DNA of 64,000 nt from Burkholderiaceae bacterium DAT-1 (GTDB lineage: Bacteria > Pseudomonadota > Gammaproteobacteria > Burkholderiales > Chitinimonadaceae): contig JAHRBI010000005.1 of assembly GCA_019084025.1 (NCBI GenBank), positions 372,001-436,000 of the forward strand, in the 5' to 3' direction. The position numbers and the translations under genes were made by a program. Position 1 is the stretch's first letter, and every line of letters begins with the position of its first letter. Shown here one piece after another: positions 9,118 through 18,363 of the stretch. The notes under the pieces are model-generated. The model did not search any database. It saw only the letters and a list, made by a program, of their open reading frames with translations, and was not told the DNA's origin.

Positions 9118-9680
9118 GTCCGCTCCGCATGCTGATTGCCATCGGTTCCACCTACCGCAAAAAAGCTGTATGAGAGCGTGATATTCGTCACCTCTTCGGG
9201 GATGGATGGATCAATCGTAAAAACAACGGGCATTTTCCGGTTTTCGCCCGGCATAAATGTTTGCTGGCGAAAGCAAAAACACTCTAGCTTCTTGAAGTAA
9301 CTGGTTGCGAGTGCAGGTGAATAGCTGGGAATCGCCTGACCAATGATTCGCTCATGGCCTGTGTTTTCCATTTCATATCCTACCTGCACCAACTCGCCAG
9401 GATGTACAGTCACGCGTCTGGATTCCGGTTTGAATCGCCACGGCAAGTTGCTGCGCAAATTTGCATCGAACTCGACGGTAATGGTTCGATTACGATCCAC
9501 TTGCGTCGAAGTCCGGGCATCCGCCTTTACTACATTATTGATACCCGTTGCTTCGCAGATTTGCTTGTACAACGGGATCATGGCGTAGCCAAAGCCAAAC
9601 ATCATCAATGCAATAATCAGCAACCTGCCTAACAGGCGGTGATTCTCCATCTGTTGTCCTGCTTTGCGACGCTCACTCAT
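9114..9680 (-). CDS. ctaG: Cytochrome c oxidase assembly protein Cox11/CtaG (CuB copper chaperone)
   Basis: A 188-residue protein with a single N-terminal membrane helix (MMFGFGYAMIPLYKQICEATG) and an immunoglobulin-like periplasmic domain. Hallmarks are NLPWRFKP, AIPSYSPALATSYFKKLECFCF (the CxC copper motif, ECFCF) and MPVVFTIDPSIPEE. Cox11 inserts copper at CuB of subunit I. Two starts are possible: 9680, used here and tied to the preceding small gene, and 9650, which has AGGA 6 bases upstream. Confidence 0.94.
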   Translation of the reverse strand: MSERRKAGQQMENHRLLGRLLIIALMMFGFGYAMIPLYKQICEATGINNVVKADARTSTQVDRNRTITVEFDANLRSNLPWRFKPESRRVTVHPGELVQVGYEMENTGHERIIGQAIPSYSPALATSYFKKLECFCFRQQTFMPGENRKMPVVFTIDPSIPEEVTNITLSYSFFAVGGTDGNQHAERT

Positions 9681-9681
9681 C

Positions 9682-9783
9682 TCAGTGCCCGAACAGCGAA
9701 ACCTTGATCATCAGGCCCGCAAAAAAGACCAGCGCAATGGAGGCAAGTACAAGTGCAAGCCGAACATTCTTTTGGCGATCCAT
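9682..9783 (-). CDS. Cytochrome oxidase small assembly peptide (33 aa)
   Basis: A short gene read directly from the minus strand: ATG at 9783, 33 codons, TGA at 9682. The product starts MDRQKNVRLALVLAS, has one transmembrane helix, and ends MIKVSLFGH. A single-helix peptide at this exact position, between coxA and cox11, is a recurring feature of betaproteobacterial oxidase operons and is usually named a small assembly protein. It lies 10 bases after the coxA stop and 1 base before the cox11 start, so it fits the operon tightly. Confidence 0.8.
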   Translation of the reverse strand: MDRQKNVRLALVLASIALVFFAGLMIKVSLFGH

Positions 9784-9793
9784 CTCAATTTCC

Positions 9794-11422
9794 TTAATGC
9801 AGCTTCTGCAATTCACTCAGACGATCCACCACTTCACGTGCAGGTGGCTGATCCCATGTATGGAAAGGCGCAGGCGATTCCACCTCCCATTCCAGGGTGG
9901 TTCCGCCATCCCATGGCTTAGCTGGCGCCTTACCGGCACCACCACGAATGGTTTGAATCACATTAAACAGGAAGATCAATTGACCAAATCCGAACAGGAA
10001 CGCACCAACCGTCGCAATGGAATTGAATTCGGTAAATTGAGCTGCATAGTCGGGAATGCGGCGCGGCATACCAGCCAGTCCCAAGAAGTGCATCGGGAAG
10101 AAGGTAATGTTGAACGAGACGATAGACCACCAGAAATGGAATTTGCCCATGCCTTCGTTGTACATATTCCCCGTCCACTTGGGCAGCCAGTAGTAAGTTG
10201 CACCAAACAACGTGAACAATGCACCTGCAACCAGCACGTAGTGGAAATGCGCCACCACATAATAAGTACCATGCAATTGCACATCCACCGGCACCATCGA
10301 GAGCACCACACCCGAGAACCCGCCAATGGTGAACAGACAGACGAAACCGATTGCAAACAGCATCGGGGTTTCAAAGGTCATGGAGCCTTGCCACATCGTA
10401 GCGACCCAGTTAAAGACCTTCACACCTGTTGGCACCGCAATCACCATCGTGGCAAACATGAAGAACAGCTGTGCAGTTGCAGGCAAACCAGTGACGAACA
10501 TGTGGTGTGCCCACACCATGAACGAAAGAATGGCGATGGAAGCAGTTGCATAAACCATCGAGTGGTAACCAAACAGCGGCTTGCGTGCGAAGGTCGGGAT
10601 GATCTGGCTGATCACGCCGAACGATGGCAGCGCCATGATGTACACCTCGGGGTGGCCGAAGAACCAGAAAATATGCTGATACAGAATCGGATCACCGCCA
10701 CCCGCCGCATTAAAGAATGTGGTGCCAAAGTGACGATCTGTCAGCACCATGGTCACGGCAGCCGCCAGAACCGGCATCACGGCAATCAGCAGATACGCAG
10801 TGATGAGCATCGTCCAGGCAAACAGCGGCATCTTCATGAGGGTCATGCCCGGTGCGCGCATGTTCAGAATGGTCACGATGATGTTGATCGAGCCCATGAT
10901 CGACGAAATCCCCATGATGTGGATCGCGAAAATGGTCAGGTCCATCCCCATGCCCATCTGGGTAGCCAACGGGGCGTAGAGTGTCCAGCCTGCCGCTGCA
11001 GCACCACCAGGCACAGCAAAACTGATCATCAGCAATAAGGCTGCAGGTGGAAGCAACCAGAACGACCAGTTGTTCATCCGTGCAAATGCCATATCCGGCG
11101 CGCCGATCATCAGTGGCAGCATCCAGTTTGCCAGGCCGGTAAAGGCAGGCATGATGGCACCAAACACCATGATCAGTCCGTGCAGTGTGGTGAACTGGTT
11201 AAACAGCTCCGGACGGAAGAACTGCAGACCCGGCTTGAACAGTTCCAGACGGATACACAGCGCCATGACGCCGCCCGAAAAGAACATGATCATGGAAAAC
11301 CACAGATACAGCGTACCGATATCCTTGTGGTTGGTTGCAGTCAGCCATCGGGCCATGCCCGTTGGAACGGCATGATCGTGATGATCATGTCCGTGATCGG
11401 GAAGATGGGTAGTAGTTGTCAT
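9794..11422 (-). CDS. coxA: Cytochrome c oxidase subunit I
   Basis: A 542-residue catalytic subunit holding heme a, heme a3 and CuB. Seen in order: ATNHKDIGTLYLWF, TLHGLIMVFGAIMP (a heme a histidine), WFFGHPEVYIMALP (CuB histidine and cross-linked tyrosine), AHHMFVTGLP (CuB histidine pair region), and VAHFHYVLVAGA (heme ligands). Twelve membrane helices are expected. A His-rich N-terminal tail (DHGHDHHDH) precedes the fold. It sits 33 bases after coxB in the same direction. Confidence 0.97.
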   Translation of the reverse strand: MTTTTHLPDHGHDHHDHAVPTGMARWLTATNHKDIGTLYLWFSMIMFFSGGVMALCIRLELFKPGLQFFRPELFNQFTTLHGLIMVFGAIMPAFTGLANWMLPLMIGAPDMAFARMNNWSFWLLPPAALLLMISFAVPGGAAAAGWTLYAPLATQMGMGMDLTIFAIHIMGISSIMGSINIIVTILNMRAPGMTLMKMPLFAWTMLITAYLLIAVMPVLAAAVTMVLTDRHFGTTFFNAAGGGDPILYQHIFWFFGHPEVYIMALPSFGVISQIIPTFARKPLFGYHSMVYATASIAILSFMVWAHHMFVTGLPATAQLFFMFATMVIAVPTGVKVFNWVATMWQGSMTFETPMLFAIGFVCLFTIGGFSGVVLSMVPVDVQLHGTYYVVAHFHYVLVAGALFTLFGATYYWLPKWTGNMYNEGMGKFHFWWSIVSFNITFFPMHFLGLAGMPRRIPDYAAQFTEFNSIATVGAFLFGFGQLIFLFNVIQTIRGGAGKAPAKPWDGGTTLEWEVESPAPFHTWDQPPAREVVDRLSELQKLH

Positions 11423-11455
11423 GTCAGATCCTCATCTTGTTCTGATCGTCCGCGC

Positions 11456-12574
11456 TTAGCGGGCGGCCTTGATGTCGGCGGGCTGGATCACGTCGCCAGT
11501 GTGATTACCCCAGGCATTACGCTCATAGGCCACCACAGCAGCAATTTCGGTATCCGAAAGGGTCTTGGCCCAGGCTGGCATGGCGTTTTTGCCATTCAGC
11601 ACGATCTTGATGTGTTCCGCTTTGGGGCCATTGGCGACCTTGGAACCATCGAGCGCCGGGAAGATGCCCTGCCCTTTTCCATCAGGCTTGTGACAGACTG
11701 CACAATTGGAATCGTACACTTTCTGGCCTCGCTCCTTCAGCTCAGCCAGAGTCCAGACTTTGTTCGGATCATCCTGATTGGCAGCTGCCAGCTTCTTCTG
11801 CTCATCCAGCCAGGTTTTGTAGTCTGCCTCGCTGACCACATTGACCACGATCGGCATAAAGCCATGATCCTTACCACACAATTCGGTACATTGCCCGCGG
11901 TAAGTGCCGATTTTGTCGGATTTAAACCAGGTATCGCGGATAAAGCCCGGAATGGCATCCTGCTTCACGGTGAGTTGCGGTACCCACCACGAGTGAATTA
12001 CATCGTTTGCAGTGGTCAGGATGTGAATTTTCTTGCCGACAGGAACGACCAGCGGATGATCAACTTCGAGGAGGTAGTTCTCGTTCTTACTGGCATCTCC
12101 GCTGCCATTAAAATTTTCGAACTGAGTTTGCGGAGTGGCTAGACGACTGTGAAAGCTAACACCTTCATCCAGATAGTCATAACCCCACTTCCACTGGTAA
12201 CCCGTCACCTTGATGGTGACATCGGCACCTCGTGTGTCCTTCATGGCCAGAACGGCCTTGGTTGCAGGCACAGCCATACCAACCAGAATCAGCAGCGGAA
12301 TGACGGTCCAGAAGATTTCAACCGTAGTGCTTTCGTGGAAATTTGCTGCCTGATAGCCAAGCGACTTGCGATGCTTGAAGATCGAGTAAAACATCGCACC
12401 AAATACAATGACGAAGATGATCAGACACATCACCATCAACGCCGTATGCAGAGAGAAAACCTGCCAACCTACATCAGAAACAGGCTCTTGCATGTTGAGT
12501 TTGTACTCGGCACAACAAAAGCTGGGTGCAAGCAACGCCAACCCAGCCCATAGCACGGATACGCGGTGTTTCAT
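11456..12574 (-). CDS. coxB: Cytochrome c oxidase subunit II with fused cytochrome c domain
   Basis: A 372-residue protein: a signal peptide ending near SFCCA, two membrane helices, a cupredoxin CuA domain (CTELCGKDHGFM) and a C-terminal class I cytochrome c (CAVCHKPDGKGQG with an MPAW methionine ligand). The fusion makes this a caa3-type oxidase that takes electrons from cytochrome c. The start at 12574 (MKHRVSVLW) follows GGGGA and places the signal peptide at the N-terminus; the longer frame from 12616 adds 14 unlikely residues. It is the first gene of the oxidase operon, about 130 bases downstream of a candidate promoter. Confidence 0.95.
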   Translation of the reverse strand: MKHRVSVLWAGLALLAPSFCCAEYKLNMQEPVSDVGWQVFSLHTALMVMCLIIFVIVFGAMFYSIFKHRKSLGYQAANFHESTTVEIFWTVIPLLILVGMAVPATKAVLAMKDTRGADVTIKVTGYQWKWGYDYLDEGVSFHSRLATPQTQFENFNGSGDASKNENYLLEVDHPLVVPVGKKIHILTTANDVIHSWWVPQLTVKQDAIPGFIRDTWFKSDKIGTYRGQCTELCGKDHGFMPIVVNVVSEADYKTWLDEQKKLAAANQDDPNKVWTLAELKERGQKVYDSNCAVCHKPDGKGQGIFPALDGSKVANGPKAEHIKIVLNGKNAMPAWAKTLSDTEIAAVVAYERNAWGNHTGDVIQPADIKAAR

Positions 12575-12700
12575 ATTGTCCCCATTGCGGTACGCAAGCA
12601 TGCTTGCGTTATCCATATGGCACCGGCAGACGCCGGCTCAATGTTTTGCGCTACCCGGCTTGACACAGGTCAAACGGATAGCAATTTTTTATCGCAATGC

Positions 12701-12730
12701 ATCGTAACAGAGCGATTTGAGAAATCTCAA
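12701..12730 (-). promoter_or_regulatory. Candidate sigma-70 promoter of the cox operon
   Basis: On the minus strand TTGAGA (12730-12725) and TACGAT (12706-12701) are separated by 18 bases, a plausible -35/-10 pair 127 bases before the coxB start. The -35 box is part of an inverted repeat TTGAGA-tt-TCTCAA (12717-12730), which could be an operator. This is sequence inspection only. Confidence 0.35.
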
Positions 12731-12758
12731 TGAGGACAAAGCGGAATTAATAAAACAA

Positions 12759-12782
12759 ATGCATTGTGTCGCAACAATGCAT
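12759..12782 (-). terminator. Hairpin downstream of bioD, probable terminator
   Basis: A perfect 9-base inverted repeat (ATGCATTGT / ACAATGCAT, loop GTCGCA) lies 28 bases beyond the bioD stop on the minus strand and is followed there by a T-rich stretch (TTTGTTTTATTAATT). It separates bioCD from the cox operon promoter. Confidence 0.55.
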
Positions 12783-12810
12783 ACAACATCGCTTGAAGAT
12801 GTCTTTCTTA

Positions 12811-13479
12811 CTAATTGATTAGCAACAGATTTTCGGCACACCCACCATGCGGCACCGCACCAAAATATTGTCCGGGAAGATTCGAACTCAGATAGTCGAG
12901 GTTGCTTTGAAGAGACAACATGGCGGGATCGACGCAGTTTGCCACCCAGCCCGCAAGCGTCAGATTTCTGGCCAAAATCGCTTCGGCGGTTAACATGGCA
13001 TGATTCAAGCAGCCAAGTCTCATCCCGACCACCAGAATCACCGGCAACGCAAGATGCTGTGCAAGATCAGCCATCGTGTGGTGAGGCGTCAATGGAGCCA
13101 GCCACCCCCCTGCCCCTTCCACCAAAACAAGATCAGCCAGATGGGTTAATTGTCGACAGGCATCGCCAATCACATCCAGCGACACGTCCACGCCTGCCAT
13201 TGCAGCGGCGATATGCGGAGAAACCGGGGGTTCGAAGGCGTATGGATTACGTAAATGCAAAGGGGCACGAACATTACTCACTCGTTCATGCGCAACGACA
13301 TCCTCATTTTGCAGGGAACCATCTGCGAGTTGCAAACAGCCCGAGGCTACGGGTTTCATTCCGACAGCACGCTGACCTGTTGCAACTGCACCGCGCAGTA
13401 GCTCGCAGGTCACGAAGGTTTTACCCACCTCAGTGTCTGTCCCTGTAATGAAATATCCCTGTCCTGCCGGCACACTCAT
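12811..13479 (-). CDS. bioD: Dethiobiotin synthetase
   Basis: A 222-residue ATP-dependent carboxylase that closes the ureido ring of dethiobiotin from 7,8-diaminopelargonate. The P-loop reads GTDTEVGKTFVTCELL, followed by KPVASGC and, in the middle, LVEGAGGWLAPL, all diagnostic of BioD. Its ATG overlaps the bioC stop by 4 bases, so the pair is translationally coupled. bioA, bioF and bioB are not in the window. Confidence 0.95.
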   Translation of the reverse strand: MSVPAGQGYFITGTDTEVGKTFVTCELLRGAVATGQRAVGMKPVASGCLQLADGSLQNEDVVAHERVSNVRAPLHLRNPYAFEPPVSPHIAAAMAGVDVSLDVIGDACRQLTHLADLVLVEGAGGWLAPLTPHHTMADLAQHLALPVILVVGMRLGCLNHAMLTAEAILARNLTLAGWVANCVDPAMLSLQSNLDYLSSNLPGQYFGAVPHGGCAENLLLIN

Positions 13480-14354
13480 GCAGACCCACCCGGACGCGGC
13501 ATAAAACGAATCACCTGCGCACCATCGGCAGGTTTAGGCTGAGGCTTCCAGGCGTGACCGTAGACAATCTCATACGTCGCAGGCAAGCGCCCCTCGACAC
13601 GTAATCGATCATAGGCATCGACAGCCGACTGCCAGGCAGTCTTGCCCATCAGACCTCGCTTGCGGCCTTGTGCTGCATTGTGCGCACCAATAGCTTTCAA
13701 ATCCATCATCACCGAGCGAACTTCGTCGTAGGTCATGACGATTTTTTCCATATCCATTACAGGCGCACTAAAGCCTGCACGTGATAGCGCATCGCCAAGA
13801 TCATGCATATCGATAAATCGATTTACATGGGGAACACTATCAATCGACGCAAATGCCTGACGCAGCTCTTTCAGCGTATCCGGCCCCAGCGTACTGAACA
13901 TGAACAGCCCTTCCGGGCGAAGGATGCGATGACACTCGGCGAATGCCTGATCCGGCTCATTAAGCCACTGAAATGCCAGATTAGACCAAATCAGATCGCA
14001 GCTATCATTCGCCAACGGTATGGCTTCGAGGTCGGCGCACACCTGCCACGGCGTCTTGCGCAGCAGCTTATCAATCATGCCAGCTTTGGCACGGGAAGCG
14101 GCCAGCATGCCCATGGCCAGATCGAGCTCGATCAATCGAGCATCGGGATACCGCTTACGCAGTAAGGGGCCCGCATAACCTGTACCACTTCCGGCATCCA
14201 GAATCCTGGCGGGCTTCAACTTCACCAGATCCAGCCGTTCCATCATGCGATCAGCCACTTCACGCTGCAAAATTGCGGCGCGATCATAGGCCGTAGCGGC
14301 CTTGTCAAACGACCGCCGCACAACTGATTTATCACTGTAAAACGCTTCTGACAT
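13476..14354 (-). CDS. bioC: Malonyl-[ACP] O-methyltransferase BioC
   Basis: A 292-residue SAM-dependent methyltransferase that masks malonyl-ACP so fatty-acid synthesis can build the pimeloyl chain of biotin. It starts with the BioC-type SFDKAATAYDRAAILQREV, then SAM motif I ILDAGSGTGYAGPLL, DLEAIPLANDSCDLIWSN, and LRPEGLFMFSTLGPDTL, a BioC signature. It overlaps bioD and forms a two-gene unit with it. Confidence 0.94.
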   Translation of the reverse strand: MSEAFYSDKSVVRRSFDKAATAYDRAAILQREVADRMMERLDLVKLKPARILDAGSGTGYAGPLLRKRYPDARLIELDLAMGMLAASRAKAGMIDKLLRKTPWQVCADLEAIPLANDSCDLIWSNLAFQWLNEPDQAFAECHRILRPEGLFMFSTLGPDTLKELRQAFASIDSVPHVNRFIDMHDLGDALSRAGFSAPVMDMEKIVMTYDEVRSVMMDLKAIGAHNAAQGRKRGLMGKTAWQSAVDAYDRLRVEGRLPATYEIVYGHAWKPQPKPADGAQVIRFMPRPGGSA

Positions 14355-14398
14355 ACTGCTCTACTCATCCGGTTGCGTTGACATGCAACCTGAGAAAT

Positions 14399-15028
14399 TT
14401 ACGACCGCACAAACCGCTGGCGAACCAATTGCAGCACCATCGGCACAAACGACAACGCAATGACCGCCACAATCATGACCGACAGATTGCGCTGAACAAA
14501 CGGCACATTACCGAACTGATAACCGAGCGTCACCAGGCCACCAATCCATAAGATCGAACCCAGTACGCTAAACGTCAGAAAGCGCAGGTAATTCATATGC
14601 CCCACACCTGCGACAAACGGCGCAAAGGTACGAATAATCGGCAAAAAGCGGGCCAGTGTTACCGTCTTGCCACCGTGCCGCTCGTAGAAAGCATGCGTCC
14701 GCTCCAGATAGTCCTTACGGAACAACTTGGAGTTGGGTTTGGAGAACAGCTTTTCGCCAAGATAACGCCCGATCAGATAATTGGTCGAGTCCCCCAGTAC
14801 CGCGGCAACAAATAACACCAAGGCAATGATGAACGGATTCATTCCGCCAGTTGCAGCGATCGCACCGGCGACAAACAGCAGCGAATCACCGGGCAAAAAG
14901 GGCATGACCACCAGGCCGGTTTCGCAAAAAATAACCAGAAACAGGATCAGGTAAATCCAGCCACCATAGGCCTGCACCATCTGCTTCAGAAACACATCCA
15001 GATGCAGGATGATGTCGATCAGGTTCAT
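14399..15028 (-). CDS. DedA-family (SNARE-associated/VTT) membrane protein
   Basis: About 209 residues with several hydrophobic segments and both DedA motifs: MPFLPGDSLLF near residue 45 and the basic motif TLARFLPIIRTFAPFVAG near 125. DedA proteins are inner-membrane proteins linked to membrane-potential homeostasis and, for some members, undecaprenyl-phosphate or lipid flipping. The start is ambiguous between ATG 15028 and GTG 15034, neither with an ideal Shine-Dalgarno. It lies downstream of secF, separated by a hairpin. Confidence 0.88.
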   Translation of the reverse strand: MNLIDIILHLDVFLKQMVQAYGGWIYLILFLVIFCETGLVVMPFLPGDSLLFVAGAIAATGGMNPFIIALVLFVAAVLGDSTNYLIGRYLGEKLFSKPNSKLFRKDYLERTHAFYERHGGKTVTLARFLPIIRTFAPFVAGVGHMNYLRFLTFSVLGSILWIGGLVTLGYQFGNVPFVQRNLSVMIVAVIALSFVPMVLQLVRQRFVRS

Positions 15029-15053
15029 GTCCACGTTCTAGGTATCCTGAAAC

Positions 15054-15078
15054 TCAGGGCCACACTAAGTGGCCCTGA
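15054..15078 (-). terminator. Hairpin between secF and dedA
   Basis: TCAGGGCCAC and GTGGCCCTGA form a perfect 10-base stem around ACTAA. It lies just past the secF stop codon on the minus strand. The following T tract is weak (GAGTTTC), so it may be a terminator or an RNA-stabilising hairpin. Confidence 0.55.
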
Positions 15079-15109
15079 ATGAGTAGAGTGATTCAACAAA
15101 AGCGAATAA

Positions 15110-16117
15110 TCAGACGACGGCTTCTTCTTTAACCTTGACCGGCTTCACCATGTTTTCACGCGTTACGCCAAACAACAGCAGCAACGGCGAGGCCACCAGC
15201 ACCGAAGAGTAAATACCGAACACAATGCCAATCGTCAGCGCACGTGCGAAGTTGTGCAGTGCCGGGCCGCCGAAAAACAGCATCGCCAGTACCATCATTT
15301 CCGTACATCCGTGAGTGATAAACGTCCGGCTCATGGTTGAAGTAATGGCATTGTCGATGATTTCCGTGACGGATTTACCACGCATATTGGCTTTGCGGAA
15401 ATTTTCACGAATCCGGTCAAACACCACGACGGACTCATTCACGGAGTAGCCCAGCACGGCAAGCACACCGGCCAGCACGGCGAGATTGAATTCCCAGTGG
15501 AAGAAGGCAAAGAAGCCCAGAATGATGACCACATCGTGCAGATTGGCGATCAGTGCGGACACTGCAAAACGCCATTCGAAACGGATCGCCAGATAGGCAA
15601 TGATACCCAAACAGGTGATCAGCAAGGCCGTCAAACCATGGGTGTACAACTCTTCACCAACAGCGGGCCCCACATAATCGACCTTGCGCGACTCTACGCA
15701 GAGATCAGCCGGCAGCGGCTGACCAGCGACGCGCAATGTCTTGCATTGAGCATCTTCCTGTGCGGTTTCGGCAAGGCGCTTCATCACCTGATTGTTGAGA
15801 TCAGCACTCTTCTGGCCCGGAATATTGGGCAGACGAATCAGCACATCACGTGGCGTACCCAGCGCCTGCACGGTCACTTCTTTGTGCAGCCCACCCAGAT
15901 TGAGCTCTTCAACCGTGGTACGAACCTGCTCGACATTCACCGCTTGCGGGTAGCGAACCTCCAACACTGTCCCACCAGTAAATTCAATCGACAGATTCAG
16001 TGGGCGCGTGATCAGGAAGAACACCGCGAAAATAAAGGTCACCAGAGAAATGGTCGTGGTAATACGACCATAACTCATGAACGGGACGTCTTTTTTGAAA
16101 TGGAACAATTCGATCAT
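15110..16117 (-). CDS. secF: Protein translocase subunit SecF
   Basis: A 335-residue inner-membrane protein with six helices and one periplasmic domain; with SecD and YajC it aids Sec-dependent export using the proton gradient. It begins IELFHFKKDVPFMSYGR, carries LSIEFTGGTVLEVRYP in the periplasmic part, and has VLGYSVNESVVVFDRIREN followed by TSMSRTFITHG, both diagnostic. GGGAAA lies about 8 bases before the ATG. It is 20 bases downstream of secD. Confidence 0.97.
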   Translation of the reverse strand: MIELFHFKKDVPFMSYGRITTTISLVTFIFAVFFLITRPLNLSIEFTGGTVLEVRYPQAVNVEQVRTTVEELNLGGLHKEVTVQALGTPRDVLIRLPNIPGQKSADLNNQVMKRLAETAQEDAQCKTLRVAGQPLPADLCVESRKVDYVGPAVGEELYTHGLTALLITCLGIIAYLAIRFEWRFAVSALIANLHDVVIILGFFAFFHWEFNLAVLAGVLAVLGYSVNESVVVFDRIRENFRKANMRGKSVTEIIDNAITSTMSRTFITHGCTEMMVLAMLFFGGPALHNFARALTIGIVFGIYSSVLVASPLLLLFGVTRENMVKPVKVKEEAVV

Positions 16118-16137
16118 GATACGTTTCCCGTCTTCCC

Positions 16138-17961
16138 TTACACAGCCAGCGACTGCAGCTTACGGCGATAGCCATAGATCAGACTGACCACGCCACGCGA
16201 CAGGAACACCGCGCTGAACATCGAGGTCAGAATACCCATACAGTGTACCCATGCAAATCCACGAATCGCACCGGAACCGAAGATCAGCAGCGACACGCCC
16301 ACAACCAAGGTGGTGATGTTGGAGTCAAGAATGGTGGCCCATGCATGCTCATAACCTGCCTTGATCGAGGCATGCGGTGACATGCCTGCGCGAATTTCTT
16401 CGCGGATACGCTCATTGATCAGCACGTTGGAGTCAATCGCCATACCCAGTGTCAGCGCAATGGCCGCAATACCCGGCAGAGTCAGCACCACGCCGAGAAG
16501 CGACAGCATGGCCACCAGGAAAATCAGATTGGCCGCCAGCGCAATGGCAGCGGTAAAGCCGAAGGCGCGATAGTAGATCAGCATGAACACCACCACGGCG
16601 CCGAAGCCATACAGCGTCGCAGTAAAGCCCTTGGTGATATTTTCAGCACCCAGCGACGGGCCAACGGAACGCTCTTCCACCACATTCATCGGTGCGGCGA
16701 GCGAACCCGAGCGCAGCAGAATGGCGATGTTATTGGCTTCGATCGTATCCATGGCACCGCTGATGGAGAAGTTGGCACCCAGCTCCTGCTGAATGACTGG
16801 CGCGGTCACGACTTCGCCCTTGCCCTTTTCAACCAGCACCATGGCCAGACGCTTTTTCAGATTTTCGCGGCTGACCTGACGGAAGATCGAGGCACCAGCA
16901 GAATCCAGACGGACATGAACGGCCGGTTCGTTGCGGTCATTGAAACCAGTCTGTGCATCATTGATATTGTCGCCGGTCAGCTCGATATCTTTCTTCAGCA
17001 GAATCTTGGTATTGCGACCACGGCCTTCCATGTAGTCCATCAGCACAAAGCCCGGCGGTACATTACCGGCCATTGCATCCGCCAGCTTGCCTGCATCGTC
17101 TTCAACCAGATGCACTTCCAGCGCGGCAGTACGGCCAATCAGCTCCTTGGCACGTGTTGGATCATTCACCCCCGGCAGATCAACCGAAATACGGTCGACA
17201 CCCTGTTGCTGAATTTGCGGTTCGGCCACGCCCAGTTCGTTAATACGCTTATTCAGTGCACTCACGTTTTGCTGAACAGCATCAGACTGGATACGCAGAA
17301 TTTCTTGCTGCGTATAGGTCAGTACAACGCGGTTATTTCCTTCACCCTTGAACGGTGCAGCTTGCACGGTAGGCAGCTTCTTGGCGATCTGGGCGACAAC
17401 CTTGTCAACCAGCTCTGCATCACGCACCTGTACTTCGACCACCTGACCGACGCGCTTGATGGCACCAGCGTAAATCTTGGCCTCACGCAGCTCACGCTTG
17501 GCGTCACCCGCCAGACGATCATAGGCTTTGTCGATGGCAGCCTTCATGTCGACTTCGAGCAGGAAGTGTACGCCGCCACGCAAGTCCAGACCCAGTGACA
17601 TCGGCTTGGCACCAAAGCCGCTCAGCCATTCCGGCGCATCACTCACAGTATTCTGCGCAACCACGTACTGGTCGCCCAGCGCCTTTTGCAGCAGATCACT
17701 GGCGTGCAATTGCTGATCGGCTTTGACCAGATGCACGCTGAGGCTATTTTTCTCCAGATGCATGGAGCGAATGTCGACCTTGGCTTCTGCCAGGCTTTGC
17801 TCGACCCGCTTCATGATGTCGTTGTTCACCAGCACATCGGAGCGCACACCCGCCACCTGCAGTGCAGGACTACGGCCATAGATATTCGGAACCGCGAAAA
17901 TCGTACCGAACACAAGTGTCAGCACAATAATGGCGTATTTCCACAGAGGATATCGATTCAT
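16138..17961 (-). CDS. secD: Protein translocase subunit SecD
   Basis: A 607-residue inner-membrane protein that pairs with SecF. Landmarks are MNRYPLWKYAII at the start, GLDLRGGVHFLLEVD near residue 130 (first periplasmic subdomain), RISVDLPGVNDPTRAKEL in the second periplasmic part, and the C-terminal RND-type helices with LTLGMAIDSNVLINERIREE. It is in the conserved order yajC-secD-secF. Confidence 0.97.
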   Translation of the reverse strand: MNRYPLWKYAIIVLTLVFGTIFAVPNIYGRSPALQVAGVRSDVLVNNDIMKRVEQSLAEAKVDIRSMHLEKNSLSVHLVKADQQLHASDLLQKALGDQYVVAQNTVSDAPEWLSGFGAKPMSLGLDLRGGVHFLLEVDMKAAIDKAYDRLAGDAKRELREAKIYAGAIKRVGQVVEVQVRDAELVDKVVAQIAKKLPTVQAAPFKGEGNNRVVLTYTQQEILRIQSDAVQQNVSALNKRINELGVAEPQIQQQGVDRISVDLPGVNDPTRAKELIGRTAALEVHLVEDDAGKLADAMAGNVPPGFVLMDYMEGRGRNTKILLKKDIELTGDNINDAQTGFNDRNEPAVHVRLDSAGASIFRQVSRENLKKRLAMVLVEKGKGEVVTAPVIQQELGANFSISGAMDTIEANNIAILLRSGSLAAPMNVVEERSVGPSLGAENITKGFTATLYGFGAVVVFMLIYYRAFGFTAAIALAANLIFLVAMLSLLGVVLTLPGIAAIALTLGMAIDSNVLINERIREEIRAGMSPHASIKAGYEHAWATILDSNITTLVVGVSLLIFGSGAIRGFAWVHCMGILTSMFSAVFLSRGVVSLIYGYRRKLQSLAV

Positions 17962-17994
17962 GGAAATGAACCCGGGGGAAAGACAATCAAGAAA

Positions 17995-18012
17995 GGCCAG
18001 CGAATGCTGGCC
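17995..18012 (-). other. Intercistronic hairpin between yajC and secD
   Basis: GGCCAGC and GCTGGCC form a perfect 7-base stem with a GAAT loop. There is no T tract after it on the minus strand, so it is more likely an mRNA stability or processing element than a full terminator. Confidence 0.5.
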
Positions 18013-18024
18013 CTGTATACGATC

Positions 18025-18363
18025 TTAGCGCTTGGCCTTGATCGTGCCCTTTTCCAGCTTGGCAGCCACGGCTGCACGCTGAACCACAATTTCTACACCA
18101 TCAGCGATTTCCAGTGTCAGGAAATCATCGGACAGCTTGCTGACCTTGGCCAGCACACCGGAACTCGTGACAACTTCATCCCCCTTTTGCAGGGTCTTCA
18201 GCATGTCAGCCGTTTCCTTCATCTTTTTTTGCTGCGGGCGAATCATCATGAAGTAAAAGAGCACGAAGATGACCAGCAGAGGCAGAATGCCCTTTACGGT
18301 TTCCATCATGTCAGGAGAAGCAGCAGCGGCTGCAGGTGCAGCGGAAGCAAAAGAAATCAGCAT
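18025..18363 (-). CDS. yajC: Preprotein translocase subunit YajC
   Basis: A 112-residue single-span protein of the SecDF-YajC complex. A hydrophobic helix (PLLVIFVLFYFMMIRPQ) is followed by the diagnostic RPQQKKMKE and a small cytoplasmic domain with LQKGDEVVTSSGVLAKV. The gene lies upstream of secD and downstream of tgt, the order seen in many proteobacteria. Confidence 0.95.
   Translation of the reverse strand: MLISFASAAPAAAAASPDMMETVKGILPLLVIFVLFYFMMIRPQQKKMKETADMLKTLQKGDEVVTSSGVLAKVSKLSDDFLTLEIADGVEIVVQRAAVAAKLEKGTIKAKR

Noticed and set aside
9704..11038. 444-codon plus-strand open frame rich in His, Arg and Gln opposite coxA
   Set aside because: It lies wholly antisense to the highly conserved cytochrome oxidase subunit I gene and the small assembly gene; its composition is what reverse reading of membrane-protein codons produces.
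11180..12142. 320-codon plus-strand open frame opposite coxA and coxB
   Set aside because: Antisense to coxB with no recognisable domain and no ribosome-binding site; coxB explains the region.
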